This document shows positions 47,738 to 56,772 of a stretch of 64,000 nt of DNA, piece after piece (within the stretch, counting starts at the first letter, position 1; every line of letters begins with the position of its first letter). Location of the stretch: contig NZ_UPHT01000008.1 of assembly GCF_900566085.1 (NCBI RefSeq), positions 1 through 64,000 on the forward strand. The letters are read 5' to 3'. The stretch is from Mycobacterium attenuatum. GTDB lineage: Bacteria > Actinomycetota > Actinomycetes > Mycobacteriales > Mycobacteriaceae. The notes beneath the pieces were generated by a model. It saw nothing but the letters and a program-made list of their open reading frames with translations. It made no database searches and was not told the origin of the DNA. Both the position numbers and the translations under genes were made by a program.

Positions 47738-49267
47738 ATGCAGATCCGCCAGCACCTGCGCGATGCGAAGGGCGCGAGCAAACCGGCTGTCATCCTGCAC
47801 CCGTCCGGAACGGTCGTCACCTTCGCAGAGCTGGAAGCCCGGGCCAACAGGCTGGCACACCGGTTCCGTCAGGCGGGGCTGCGGGAAGGCGACGTCGTCG
47901 CCATCTTGATGGAGAACAACGAGCACATCCACGCGATCATGTGGGCGGCACGCCGCAGCGGCCTGTACTACGTGCCGATCAACACCCACCTGACCCCGGT
48001 CGAGGCGGCCTACGTCGTCGAGAACAGCGGTGCCGGCGCGATCGTCGGCTCCGCGGCGCTTCGCGACACCTGCGCCGGTCTGGCTGAATATCTTCCCGCC
48101 GGGCTCCCGAATCTGCTGATGATCGCCGACGGCGACCTGACGGGCTGGCAGCGCTACCCGGAATGCGTTGCGGACCAATCTGATACACCGATCGACGACG
48201 AACTCGAAGGCGACCTGCTGCAGTATTCGTCGGGAACCACCGGGCGGCCCAAGGGAATCAAACGCGAATTGCCGCATGTGCCACCGGATCAGGCGCCCGG
48301 GATGATGTCGGCGCTGATCGAGTATTGGATGACCCCCGATTCGGTGTACCTGAGCCCGGCGCCGCTGTACCACACCGCCCCGTCGGTGTGGTCGATGAGT
48401 GCGCAGGCCGGCGGCATCACCACCGTTGTGATAGAGAAGTTCGATCCGGAGTCTGCGCTCGACGCCATCCAGCGCTACCGGGTGACACACGGCCAGTTCG
48501 TCCCGGCGATGTTCACCAGGATGCTGAAACTTCCTGATTCGGTGCGCAACTCGTACGACGTGTCCAGTCTGAAACGGGTGATGCACGCCGCGGCGCCGTG
48601 TCCGGTCGAGATCAAGAAGCAGATGATGCACTGGTGGGGGCCGATAGTCGACGAGTACTATGCGTCCTCCGAAGCCATCGGGTCCACGCTGATCACCGCC
48701 GAGGACTGGCTGGAACACCCGGGGTCCGTCGGCAAGCCCATGCAGGGCGCGGTTCATATCCTGGACCCCGACGGCGCGGAACTGCCGCCGGGCCGGCCGG
48801 GCGAGATCTATTTCGAAGGCGGCTACTCCTTCGAATACCTCAACGACCCCTCGAAAACCGCTGCCTCGCGCGACAAACACGGTTGGGTGACGGTGGGCGA
48901 CATTGGTTATCTCGACGACGAGGGCTACCTGTACCTGACCGACCGCCGCCACCACATGATCATCTCCGGCGGAGTCAACATCTACCCGCAGGAAACCGAA
49001 AACGTCTTGGTGACCCACCCGCGGGTGCTCGACGCCGCGGTGTTCGGTGTTCCCGACGACGAGATGGGACAGCGGGTGATGGCGGTGGTGCAGCCCGTCG
49101 AGCCGGCCGACGCTACCGACCAATTCGCGGCAGAACTACTGATGTGGCTGCGAGATCGCCTGTCGCACTTCAAATGCCCGAAAGCCATTGTCTTCGAAGC
49201 GCAGCTGCCGTGCACCGACACGGGCAAGCTCTATAAGGACGGGCTGATCAAGAAGTATTCGGCCTGA
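47738..49267 (+). CDS. fadD4: Fatty-acid-CoA/AMP ligase FadD4
   Basis: ANL-superfamily acyl-activating enzyme of 509 residues that adenylates a carboxylic acid and usually passes it to CoA. The phosphate loop is QYSSGTTGRPKGIKR near residue 167. EYYASSEAIGS near 307 is the acid/adenine-binding motif, and GDIGYLDDEGYLYLTDRRHH near 392 the hinge. The C-terminal catalytic Lys is in DTGKLYKDGL. ATG 47738 (MQIRQHLRD) matches the M. tuberculosis Rv0214 start. The crotonase-fold gene begins 4 bases after the stop, so they are co-transcribed. The natural acid is not known. Confidence 0.92.
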   Translation: MQIRQHLRDAKGASKPAVILHPSGTVVTFAELEARANRLAHRFRQAGLREGDVVAILMENNEHIHAIMWAARRSGLYYVPINTHLTPVEAAYVVENSGAGAIVGSAALRDTCAGLAEYLPAGLPNLLMIADGDLTGWQRYPECVADQSDTPIDDELEGDLLQYSSGTTGRPKGIKRELPHVPPDQAPGMMSALIEYWMTPDSVYLSPAPLYHTAPSVWSMSAQAGGITTVVIEKFDPESALDAIQRYRVTHGQFVPAMFTRMLKLPDSVRNSYDVSSLKRVMHAAAPCPVEIKKQMMHWWGPIVDEYYASSEAIGSTLITAEDWLEHPGSVGKPMQGAVHILDPDGAELPPGRPGEIYFEGGYSFEYLNDPSKTAASRDKHGWVTVGDIGYLDDEGYLYLTDRRHHMIISGGVNIYPQETENVLVTHPRVLDAAVFGVPDDEMGQRVMAVVQPVEPADATDQFAAELLMWLRDRLSHFKCPKAIVFEAQLPCTDTGKLYKDGLIKKYSA

Positions 49268-49270
49268 CCG

Positions 49271-50218
49271 ATGTTGCGGGTGGTCGACCTTTCCCAGGCC
49301 TCGGATGCGCCGGATGTCGCTTCGCCGCCGGGGGTGATTGTCGCGCACGGTTCGCTGACCAACGAATTCTGGTTGAACGCGGCAACTTTCACGCTAACCG
49401 ACAAGCCATATAGCGACCGCCGAGTGATCACCGTGCACTCGGTGCCCGAGGTGCTGGCCGAGGTAACGCAGCGTTGCCAACGCTGGCCTCAGGCCAGCGC
49501 CATGTGCGACGACGTGCTGCGCGTCGTCGATCCCGCCGGTGCGACGCTGGCCGGCGTGGTCACCGAATCACTGGCCTATTCGACCCTGCAAGCCGGGCCG
49601 GAGTTCGCGCGCTGGCTTGAAAACCGCGGTCCGGGCGTCGTTCCCGGCACGACGGATGCGGTGCTGGTGCAACGAGACCAGGACATCCTGCGTATCCGGT
49701 TCAACCGCCCCCACCGGCACAATGCGTTTACCACCGACGTGCGCTCCGCGCTACTGGAGGCGCTCATCGTCGCGCAACTGGACCCGTCGGTCCGTGGAAT
49801 CGTGTTGAGCGGCAACGGTCCATCGTTTTGCAGCGGGGGAGACCTTGCCGAGTTCGGCACCTTTGCCGATCCGGTCAGCGCGCATTTCGCCCGCACCCGA
49901 CACAGTCCGGCGCTGGTGCTCGACGAACTCGCCGCCAGCCTGGGCGGGGCTTGCCGCGCCGAGGTCCACGGGCAGGTCCTGGGCAGCGGGTTGGAGATGG
50001 CCGCGTTCTGCGGACGGGTAGTGGCGCATCCGGAATCGGTCTTCGGGTTGCCGGAGCTGAGCCTCGGGCTGATCCCCGGCGCCGGCGGCACCGTCAGCAT
50101 CACCCGGCGGATCGGACGCTGGCGCACCGCGTATCTGATTCTTTCCGGTCGAACCATCGACGCCGAGACCGCGCTGGCCTGGGGACTGGTGGACGCCATG
50201 TCAACGGCCGGCGGTTAG
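49271..50218 (+). CDS. Crotonase-fold enoyl-CoA hydratase/isomerase family protein
   Basis: Protein of 315 residues. The crotonase core starts near residue 135 (ILRIRFNRPHRHNAFT) with oxyanion-hole segments GPSFCSGGDLAEFG (near 192) and VLGSGLEMAAFC (near 235), followed by LPELSLGLIPGAGGT. An extra N-terminal region of about 125 residues shows no clear family, so it may be a fused recognition domain. It starts 4 bases after fadD4 with no strong ribosome site, suggesting coupling. It could hydrate, isomerise or hydrolyse the CoA ester made by FadD4; the active-site acid cannot be assigned. From memory it is absent next to fadD4 in M. tuberculosis. Confidence 0.8.
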   Translation: MLRVVDLSQASDAPDVASPPGVIVAHGSLTNEFWLNAATFTLTDKPYSDRRVITVHSVPEVLAEVTQRCQRWPQASAMCDDVLRVVDPAGATLAGVVTESLAYSTLQAGPEFARWLENRGPGVVPGTTDAVLVQRDQDILRIRFNRPHRHNAFTTDVRSALLEALIVAQLDPSVRGIVLSGNGPSFCSGGDLAEFGTFADPVSAHFARTRHSPALVLDELAASLGGACRAEVHGQVLGSGLEMAAFCGRVVAHPESVFGLPELSLGLIPGAGGTVSITRRIGRWRTAYLILSGRTIDAETALAWGLVDAMSTAGG

Positions 50219-50370
50219 CTAGTCACGATCCACGGCGTGGCAACTGCGACCGCCGCATGTCACCGCGGTCTGCGGCTGCGTGCTCCGTGCGCAACCAATC
50301 TGGTTGCGCACCTTTGTTGGCCGCTACAGGCGCATCCAGACGTACTGGCCCGCAACGCTATACCGAGGTG

Positions 50371-50778
50371 TCAGTAACCGGAATATGTGGTGATGGTGGA
50401 CGGGGTGTTGTGATCGACCGACACGGCCAGCGCAATCAGGAGCACATAAATCACCCCGACGATCACGGCGATCACCGCACCGACGATGGCACTGATTATC
50501 GCCCACTTCTTGGCGTTGGCGGAGGCCGCCTGCGCCTCGGCATAGCGCCCTTGCGCCCACAGCCCGGAGACCTTGGTGGAGTACACGATCGACACGATCC
50601 CGAACGGCAGGCAGCACAACACCGTGGCCAGAATCGCCCAGACGAGGTAGTTGTCCGGCTCTTGTGCGTAGCCGGGTTGCGGAGCGGGCCAACCCGGCTG
50701 TTGGCCCTGCCAACCCGGTTGCGGCTGCTGGCCCTGCCATTCTGGGGAACCTCCGTACGGCCCCGGCGGATAACTCAT
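50371..50778 (-). CDS. CD225/dispanin-family membrane protein
   Basis: Protein of 135 residues. The first 45 are rich in Gly, Pro, Gln, Trp and Tyr (repeats like GWQGQQPGWP). Then comes a CD225 domain: a helix with double Cys (LATVLCCLPFGIVSIVYSTKV), a conserved loop (GLWAQGRYAEAQAASANAKKWA), and a second helix (IISAIVGAVIAVIVG). This family of two-helix membrane proteins is common in mycobacteria, of unknown function. ATG 50778 (MSYPPGPYGG) is chosen because GAGGAGGG lies upstream and the sequence fits. It is convergent with the crotonase gene and lies 81 bases after fadE3 on the same strand. Confidence 0.82.
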   Translation of the reverse strand: MSYPPGPYGGSPEWQGQQPQPGWQGQQPGWPAPQPGYAQEPDNYLVWAILATVLCCLPFGIVSIVYSTKVSGLWAQGRYAEAQAASANAKKWAIISAIVGAVIAVIVGVIYVLLIALAVSVDHNTPSTITTYSGY

Positions 50779-50859
50779 GGCTGCCCTCCTCTGGTGCCGA
50801 CCCTTGGGTTCCCTGGGCGAAGTCAGGCAAATATACAGCACAAACGGCCGGGAAACCGG

Positions 50860-52038
50860 CTAGATGCCACCTCGGGCGACCAACTGTGCGGCGATCACGT
50901 TGCGCTGGATCTCGTTGGTGCCTTCGCCGACGATCATCAGGGGCGCATCGCGGAAATAGCGTTCGACGTCGTATTCGGTTGAGTAGCCGTAGCCGCCGTG
51001 GATCCGCACGGCATTCAAGGCGATTTCCATGGCCACCTCGGAGGCGAACAGCTTGGCCATTCCGGCCTCCATGTCGCAGCGCCGCCCGCTGTCGTAGCAC
51101 TGGGCGGCGTAGCGGGTGAGTTGGCGGGCGGCGGTGAGTTTGGTTGCCATATCGGCCAGATAGTTGCCCACGGCCTCATGCTTCCAAATCGGCTGACCGA
51201 AGCTCTCCCGCTGCTGAGCGTAGGCGAGCGCGTCTTCCAGTGCCGCGGTCGCCACCCCCAGGGCACGGGCCGCCACTTGGATCCGGCCGGTTTCCAGACC
51301 CTTCATCATCTGCGAAAACCCTTCCCCCATGCGGTTTCCCAGGACCGTCGACGACGGCGCTCGGTAGTCGTCGAAGGACAGCTCGCAGGACTCGACTCCC
51401 TTGTAGCCCAGCTTGGGCAGGTCCCGCGACACCGTCAGGCCCGGTCCGGGTTCGACCAGCACGATCGAGATTCCCTTATGGCGCGGTTGGGCTTTGGGAT
51501 CGGTCTTGCACAGCAACGCAATGAGCCCGGAGTGGCGCGCGTTGGTGATCCATGTCTTGGCGCCGTTGATCCGTAATTCGCCGGGTCCGGACACCAGCGC
51601 GGTGGTCGAGATGTTCTGCAGGTCCGAGCCGCCGCCCGGCTCGGTCAGCGCCATGGTGGCCCGCAGTTCGCCGGTGGCCATCGGCGCCAGATACCTCCGC
51701 TTCTGATCGTCGGTGCCGAACAGCGTCAGCAGCTTGGCTACCACCGTATGCCCGCCCATCGCCCCGGCCAGGCTCATCCACCCCCGCGCCAGCTCCTGGG
51801 TGACCCGCACATAGCAGGGCATCGACACCGGCGACCCGCCATACTCCTCGGGCACGGCCAACCCGAAGATGCCGATCCGCTTCATCTGCTCGATCCACGC
51901 CTCGGGGTAGGTGTTGGCGTGCTCCACCTCGCGGACCGCCGGTTTCACGTCGCGATCGACGAAGGCCCGTACCGTGGCGACCAACAAAGCTTCTTCGTCG
52001 TTCAGTTCGTCGTTCAGTTCGTCGTTCACACCTGTCAT
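50860..52038 (-). CDS. fadE3: Acyl-CoA dehydrogenase FadE3
   Basis: FAD enzyme of 392 residues that introduces the alpha-beta double bond in acyl-CoA (beta-oxidation). Family signatures are MALTEPGGGSDLQNI near residue 130, TWITNARHSGLIALL and the C-terminal block RIHGGYGYSTEYDVER. The base Glu is in the conserved GEGTNEIQR near residue 375. ATG 52038 is the only start fitting the family; the first 15 residues are a low-complexity NDEL repeat (see 51994). It diverges from the Rv0216-like gene over 39 bases. The acyl substrate is unknown. Confidence 0.92.
   Translation of the reverse strand: MTGVNDELNDELNDEEALLVATVRAFVDRDVKPAVREVEHANTYPEAWIEQMKRIGIFGLAVPEEYGGSPVSMPCYVRVTQELARGWMSLAGAMGGHTVVAKLLTLFGTDDQKRRYLAPMATGELRATMALTEPGGGSDLQNISTTALVSGPGELRINGAKTWITNARHSGLIALLCKTDPKAQPRHKGISIVLVEPGPGLTVSRDLPKLGYKGVESCELSFDDYRAPSSTVLGNRMGEGFSQMMKGLETGRIQVAARALGVATAALEDALAYAQQRESFGQPIWKHEAVGNYLADMATKLTAARQLTRYAAQCYDSGRRCDMEAGMAKLFASEVAMEIALNAVRIHGGYGYSTEYDVERYFRDAPLMIVGEGTNEIQRNVIAAQLVARGGI
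51994..52029. repeat. Three 12-base tandem repeats at the fadE3 start
   Basis: TTCGTCGTTCAG occurs three times (last copy ends C), encoding NDEL/NDE repeats immediately after the initiator of FadE3. It is exactly in frame, so copy changes alter only the N-terminal tail. Confidence 0.88.
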
Positions 52039-52077
52039 ATTGACCCCCGCTTCGACGGCCTGCCAGCATGTGCCCTT

Positions 52078-53094
52078 GTGCATACCGGATACGCGGCCAT
52101 CCGCGAAGGCGGACCCTACTTCGACGACCTTTCGGTAGGTCAGGTATTCGACTGGGCGCCGGCGATGACGCTGTCGTCGGGACTGGCCGCGGCCCATCAG
52201 GCGATTGTGGGTGACCGGCTGCGGCTGGCCCTGGATACGGACCTGTGCGCGGCGGTGACCGGCGCCCCCGGCGCCCTGGCGCATCCGGGCCTGGTCTGCA
52301 ACGTGGCAATCGGGCAGTCGACGCTGGTGACGCAGCGGGTCAAGGCCAATCTGTTCTACCGGGGGCTGACGTTTCACCGATTCCCGGTTATCGGCGACAC
52401 CATCCGCACCCGCACCGAAGTGGTGAGGTTGCGGGCCAACGCGGCCAAACCGGGCCGCGCCCCGACGGGACTGGCGGCGCTGCGGATGACGACAGTCGAC
52501 CAGGCCGATCGGCTGGTGCTCGACTTCTACCGCTGCGCCATGCTGCCCGCCGGCCCGGCTTGGCAGGCCGATCGACCCGAGGCCCCCGGCGCTGACTTGT
52601 CCACCGTGGGCGCCAACGTGACGGGACCGGCCGTCGACCCCACCGCCGGCTGGGACGCCGCGGCCTTCCGGGAACGGGTGCCCGGCCCCCACTTCGACGC
52701 CGGTATTGCGGGTTCGGTGCTGCATAGCACCGCAGACCTGGTCAGCAGCGCCCCGGAGCTGGCCCGTCTTACCCTGAATATCGCTGCGACACATCATGAT
52801 TCGCGGGTCAGCGGGAAGCGGCTGGTGTACGGCGGACACACCATCGGCCTGGCCTTGGCGCAGGCCAGCCGCCTGATGCCCAACCTGGTGACGGTGCTGG
52901 GCTGGCAACACTGCGACCACACCGGCCCGGTGCGTGAGGGCGACACGCTCTACAGCGAGCTACACGTCGAGTCGGCCCGGCCCGTCGGGAACGGCGGGGT
53001 GCTGGGGCTGCGGTCGCTGGTCTACGCCGTCAGCGACGAAGCCGAGCCGGACCGGCAGGTGCTGGACTGGCGGTTCACCGCGCTGCAGTTCTGA
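52078..53094 (+). CDS. Double-hotdog (R)-hydratase-like protein (Rv0216-like)
   Basis: Protein of 338 residues with two MaoC/hotdog modules: REGGPYFDDLSVGQVFDW opens the first, and the second contains RLVYGGHTIGLALAQASRLMPN (in part) and HTGPVREGDTLYSEL. M. tuberculosis Rv0216 has a solved double-hotdog structure, and the gene is reported as needed for infection; it resembles (R)-specific enoyl-CoA hydratases. GTG 52078 is chosen because similarity begins soon after; no ribosome site is obvious. It sits divergent from fadE3 and upstream of the CoA-transferase, consistent with an acyl-CoA pathway. Confidence 0.9.
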   Translation: MHTGYAAIREGGPYFDDLSVGQVFDWAPAMTLSSGLAAAHQAIVGDRLRLALDTDLCAAVTGAPGALAHPGLVCNVAIGQSTLVTQRVKANLFYRGLTFHRFPVIGDTIRTRTEVVRLRANAAKPGRAPTGLAALRMTTVDQADRLVLDFYRCAMLPAGPAWQADRPEAPGADLSTVGANVTGPAVDPTAGWDAAAFRERVPGPHFDAGIAGSVLHSTADLVSSAPELARLTLNIAATHHDSRVSGKRLVYGGHTIGLALAQASRLMPNLVTVLGWQHCDHTGPVREGDTLYSELHVESARPVGNGGVLGLRSLVYAVSDEAEPDRQVLDWRFTALQF

Positions 53095-53123
53095 GCCGCC
53101 GCGCGACCATTACGCTCGGCTGC

Positions 53124-54281
53124 GTGAGCCGCACCCTGGTCAACTGGGGCAGTAGCGGGCTGGCCTACCTGACCGGTCAGCCCGGCGGGCCACCCGACTT
53201 CTCCCGCGCCAACGTGCTGAGCCGCGTCGAGGCGATCACCGCCCATGCGGCCACACTGCTGACCGGGCGAGCGGGGATGCTGGGACTGAACCGCCGGGGC
53301 CGGACATCTGCCGGGGGCGCCTCGCGGTTGCTCGCGGCAACCGACGGCTGGGTCGCGATCACCCTGTCGCGTCCCGACGACGTCGCCGCCCTTCCCGCGC
53401 TGCTGCAGGTCGATGAGCTGCCCGAAGACCCCTGGCCCACCCTGCAACGGTGGGCCGCGACGTCGCATCGGTCCACGATCATCGAGCGGACCCAGCTCCT
53501 CGACATCCCCGCCGCGGCGCTGGGCGAGGCCGCGGCCACACCGCCGCGGATTCGTCGCGCCGGGCCGCGCGGAGCGGTGCGCGGACCGGCCGGCCTGCTC
53601 GTCGCCGACCTGTCCTCGATGTGGGCCGGTCCGCTCTGCGGACAGCTGCTGGCCCGGTCCGGCGCGACCGTCGTGAAAATCGAAAGCCCGCGCCGTCCCG
53701 ACGGCACCCGGGCCGGCAACCGCGCCTTCTTCGACTGGATCAACGGTGAAAAACTTTCGTACTGCCTCGATTTCGACGAACAGGTCGACGAGCTGCGGCG
53801 GCTGCTGACCGTGGCCGACGTGGTGATCGAGGGGTCGCGGCCGGCTGCCCTGGCGCGACGCCGGCTCGGGCCGGACCACCTCGCACCGCGGGCCGGACGA
53901 GTCTGGTTGCGCATCAACGGTTATGACGGGCATTCCGGACGCCCGGCGTTCGGCGACGACGCGGCGGTGGCCGGCGGGCTGGTCGGATCTGCCGCGGACG
54001 GACCGGTGTTCTGCGGCGACGCCATCGCCGACCCGCTGTCCGGGATCGAAGCGAACCTGGCCGTCACCGAATCGCTGGGCCGCGGCGGCGGCGAACTCAT
54101 CGACGTATCCCTGGCGGCTGTCGCCGCCGGCTACGCAGCACAGCCGCTGACGGCATCGGCATCGACATACCCGGCGCCGCCGCCGTCGCCGCCGCCGCCG
54201 TGCGGGCCTGCCGCCGACCTGGGCGCCGACAATGCGACGGTGCGCCGTCTCGTCGTCCAAAGACTCGCGCTGCCATGCTGA
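53124..54281 (+). CDS. Family III CoA-transferase (CaiB/BaiF), rearranged layout
   Basis: Protein of 385 residues. The segment normally opening a CaiB/BaiF domain appears only near residue 160 (LLVADLSSMWAGPLCGQLLARSGATVVKIE, in part), while residues 1-150 resemble a middle/C-terminal part (WGSSGLAYLTGQPGGPP; TSAGGASRLLAATDGWVAI). The second part ends with VFCGDAIADPLSGIEANLA. This rearranged form recurs in actinobacteria, as I recall. It would move CoA between acids. GTG 53124 is used. The tail is low-complexity Pro-rich (PPPSPPPP). The stop overlaps the amidohydrolase start by 7 bases. Confidence 0.8.
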   Translation: MSRTLVNWGSSGLAYLTGQPGGPPDFSRANVLSRVEAITAHAATLLTGRAGMLGLNRRGRTSAGGASRLLAATDGWVAITLSRPDDVAALPALLQVDELPEDPWPTLQRWAATSHRSTIIERTQLLDIPAAALGEAAATPPRIRRAGPRGAVRGPAGLLVADLSSMWAGPLCGQLLARSGATVVKIESPRRPDGTRAGNRAFFDWINGEKLSYCLDFDEQVDELRRLLTVADVVIEGSRPAALARRRLGPDHLAPRAGRVWLRINGYDGHSGRPAFGDDAAVAGGLVGSAADGPVFCGDAIADPLSGIEANLAVTESLGRGGGELIDVSLAAVAAGYAAQPLTASASTYPAPPPSPPPPCGPAADLGADNATVRRLVVQRLALPC

Positions 54282-55594
54282 TTCGGCGGGCCACCTTGCT
54301 GGACGGGACCACAGCCGACATCCGCGTGGGCGTCCTGATCGACGAGGTCGGCGACGGCCTGGCCGCGGCGCCGGGCGAGCGGGTGCTCGACGCAGCCGGC
54401 GGGACGGTGCTGCCCGGACTGCACGATCACCATGTGCATCTGCGCTCAGCGGCCGCGGCTCTGGATTCGCTGCTGGTCGGACCACCCGGCGTCGGCACCA
54501 AAGAACAATTGGCCCAAGCTCTTTGTCAGGCCGGGCCAAGCTCCGACGGGTGGATCCGGGCGATCGGCTATCACGAGTCCGTCGCCGGCCGGTTGGACCG
54601 GGACCTGCTCGATGCGATGGTGCCGGTTATTCCGCTGCGCATCCAGCATCGCAGCGGTGCCCTGTGGATCCTCAACTCCGCGGCACTGGGCCGGATCGGC
54701 CTGGCCGGCCACCCCGATGGCCGGCTGCACAGTGCCGACCCGAGCTGGTCAGCTGGGTTGCCACGCCGCGAAACCAACCTCGCGCGGCTGAGCGGCCGGC
54801 TCACCTCGATGGGGGTCACCGGGGTCACCGACGCCACCCCGGATCTCAGCGCCGCCGACATGGAGTCGCTGCAGGAGGCGCACCGGCGCGGCGAATTCCG
54901 GCCGCGGATACGATTCTTGGCGCCAGGCAAGAAGATCCTGCATGACGACCGGCTGGACTTGGACGCGTTGACGGTCTGGATCTCCGACTGTCACCGCGCC
55001 GGCCGTCCGGTCGCCGTGCACTGCGTGACCGCCGCTCAGCTGGTGGTGACCATCGCGGCGTTGCGCGCCGCCGGCAGCCATCCGCTCGATCGGATCGAGC
55101 ACGCCGCGGTGGTGCCCGACGACACCCTGACCGACCTCTGCGATCTCGGGGCGACCGTGGTGAGCCAGCCGAATTTTGTTGCCGAGCGCGGTGATCAGTA
55201 CTTCGCCGAGATCCCCGCCGCCGAGCACCATCAGCTGTGGCGAATCGCGTCGCTGCTCAACGCGACAGTGCCGATGGCACTTTCGACTGACATGCCGTTC
55301 GGTCGTGACGACCCGTGGGCGGCTATGCGTGCCGCGGTGCGGCGCATCACTGCCAGCGGCGCCGTGCTCAACAGCACTGAATGCATCTCGGCGCGAACGG
55401 CTTTGGCGATGTTTCTGGGCCGCCCCGATCGGCCGGGGCGGGGCCGAACCATCACACCCGGACAGCCGGGTGACCTGTGTGTGCTTTCGCAACCGCCCGC
55501 GGCGGCGTTGGCCCAGCTGGATTCCGCTCTGGTGGCCGCAACCATCATCGGCGGCGAGATTGTCTATGCCAGCCGGGAGTGCCCGCGGGCGTAG
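54275..55594 (+). CDS. Metal-dependent amidohydrolase (amidohydrolase_3-like)
   Basis: TIM-barrel amidohydrolase of 439 residues. The metal motif HDHHVHL is near residue 51; HSGALWILNSAAL near 127 and HCVTAA near 249 are further barrel elements, and DRIEHAAVVPD near 272 carries a metal His, with STDMPFGRDDPW near 330 supplying the catalytic Asp. Relatives hydrolyse exocyclic or cyclic amides and N-acyl groups. ATG 54275 overlaps the CoA-transferase by 7 bases, implying coupling, so its substrate may be an amide feeding the acyl-CoA steps next door. That link is inference. Confidence 0.85.
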   Translation: MLIRRATLLDGTTADIRVGVLIDEVGDGLAAAPGERVLDAAGGTVLPGLHDHHVHLRSAAAALDSLLVGPPGVGTKEQLAQALCQAGPSSDGWIRAIGYHESVAGRLDRDLLDAMVPVIPLRIQHRSGALWILNSAALGRIGLAGHPDGRLHSADPSWSAGLPRRETNLARLSGRLTSMGVTGVTDATPDLSAADMESLQEAHRRGEFRPRIRFLAPGKKILHDDRLDLDALTVWISDCHRAGRPVAVHCVTAAQLVVTIAALRAAGSHPLDRIEHAAVVPDDTLTDLCDLGATVVSQPNFVAERGDQYFAEIPAAEHHQLWRIASLLNATVPMALSTDMPFGRDDPWAAMRAAVRRITASGAVLNSTECISARTALAMFLGRPDRPGRGRTITPGQPGDLCVLSQPPAAALAQLDSALVAATIIGGEIVYASRECPRA

Positions 55595-55649
55595 CGCCAC
55601 GGCGAGAGATCGCGGCGGATATTCGCCGTGGCGTCAGGCTCGGTGCCGA

Positions 55650-56546
55650 TCAGCCCGCCGGCGCCAGCGCCGCCCGCAGAACCTCGCATTGCCTGGCGAA
55701 AAACTGCTGTGACACAAGGGCGTTCGGTGCCACCAGGTCGAAGCCGTGGAACGCGCCCGGCACCACGTCGACCTGGCAGGGCACCCCGGCAGCGGCTAGC
55801 CGCCGGGCATAGTCGAGATCCTCATCGTGAAACAGGTCATGGGTACCTACACCGATCCAGGCCGGCGCAAGGCCGCTCAGGTCCTCCCGTCTGCTCGGTA
55901 CGGCCAGCGCGGGGTCCGCATTCCCGAGATAGGCCGCCCAGCCGAACCGGTTAGCGCGGGCATCCCACAACCGGTAGCGCGGGTGGGTGCGGGTGGTGGA
56001 ACTACGGTCATCGAGCATCGGGTAGGTCAGCAGCTGAAGTGCCGGCGCGATTTCCGCGCGGTCGCGCGCCAGCAGTGCCAGCGCCGCCGCCAGACCGCCG
56101 CCAGCGCTGGCGCCGCCGATCGCGATCCGATCCCGGTCTACCCAGGGCAGCTCGGCCAGCCAGCGCAACGCCGAGTAGCAATCCTCCAGCGGCGCGGGAT
56201 AGGGGTGTTCGGGTGCCAGCCGGTATTCCACCGAGGCGACCGTGATGCCCAGGGTTCGGCCGAACTGGCGGCACAGCCGGTCATCCTGCGCAGCCTTGCC
56301 CAGCACATACCCGCCGCCGTGAATCCACAGCAGTGCCGGTGTCTGCTCTCGAACGCCGACGCCCCGGTAGAGCCGTACGCCGGCGCCCGGTCCCAGCGCG
56401 ATCACCTCGACATCGCCGGGCACGGCGCGACCGGTCAGACCGATCAGTGCCCGCATGATCGGCAATGTCCGCGGGCCCACCAGCCGTCGCGGCGCCAAGT
56501 GGGCGGTTCGGCGCAGATCCGGATGGACGTCGTCGTTGTCCGGCAC
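55650..56546 (-). CDS. lipW: Esterase/lipase LipW (hormone-sensitive lipase family)
   Basis: Alpha/beta-hydrolase of 298 residues. Oxyanion motif LLWIHGGGYVLG near residue 70, nucleophile GASAGGG near 143, the Asp in THDLFHDEDL and the His in GAFHGFDL complete the HSL-family triad. It hydrolyses short acyl esters in family members. GTG 56546 (VPDNDDVHPDLRR) matches M. tuberculosis Rv0217c; ATG 56579 is also in frame. It converges on the amidohydrolase with a 55-base gap. No signal peptide is visible. Confidence 0.9.
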   Translation of the reverse strand: MPDNDDVHPDLRRTAHLAPRRLVGPRTLPIMRALIGLTGRAVPGDVEVIALGPGAGVRLYRGVGVREQTPALLWIHGGGYVLGKAAQDDRLCRQFGRTLGITVASVEYRLAPEHPYPAPLEDCYSALRWLAELPWVDRDRIAIGGASAGGGLAAALALLARDRAEIAPALQLLTYPMLDDRSSTTRTHPRYRLWDARANRFGWAAYLGNADPALAVPSRREDLSGLAPAWIGVGTHDLFHDEDLDYARRLAAAGVPCQVDVVPGAFHGFDLVAPNALVSQQFFARQCEVLRAALAPAG

Positions 56547-56772
56547 CCGCCCAGTATGCCCGGGCGCCCGGCCCGACATGGCCGCGCAAGTTTGGTATCG
56601 GCGACGCTTTGCTGACCGTTCGGCCGCGGACGCGGGGCGCTGTTGGCAGTCTGCTGGTGTAGTCGACGGAGGAACCGGGTACCGATGCAGGTGCTGGCGC
56701 ATGCGGTTGCCGCCGGCGCGTGATCCGGTCGTTGGGGCTCGGCCCGGGTGGGCCCGATGCGAGGGGCGTGAC

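Noticed and set aside
54177..54205. CCGCCG run suspected as a regulatory repeat
   Set aside because: It encodes the Pro-rich tail of the CoA-transferase and has irregular units, so it is simple low-complexity coding sequence.
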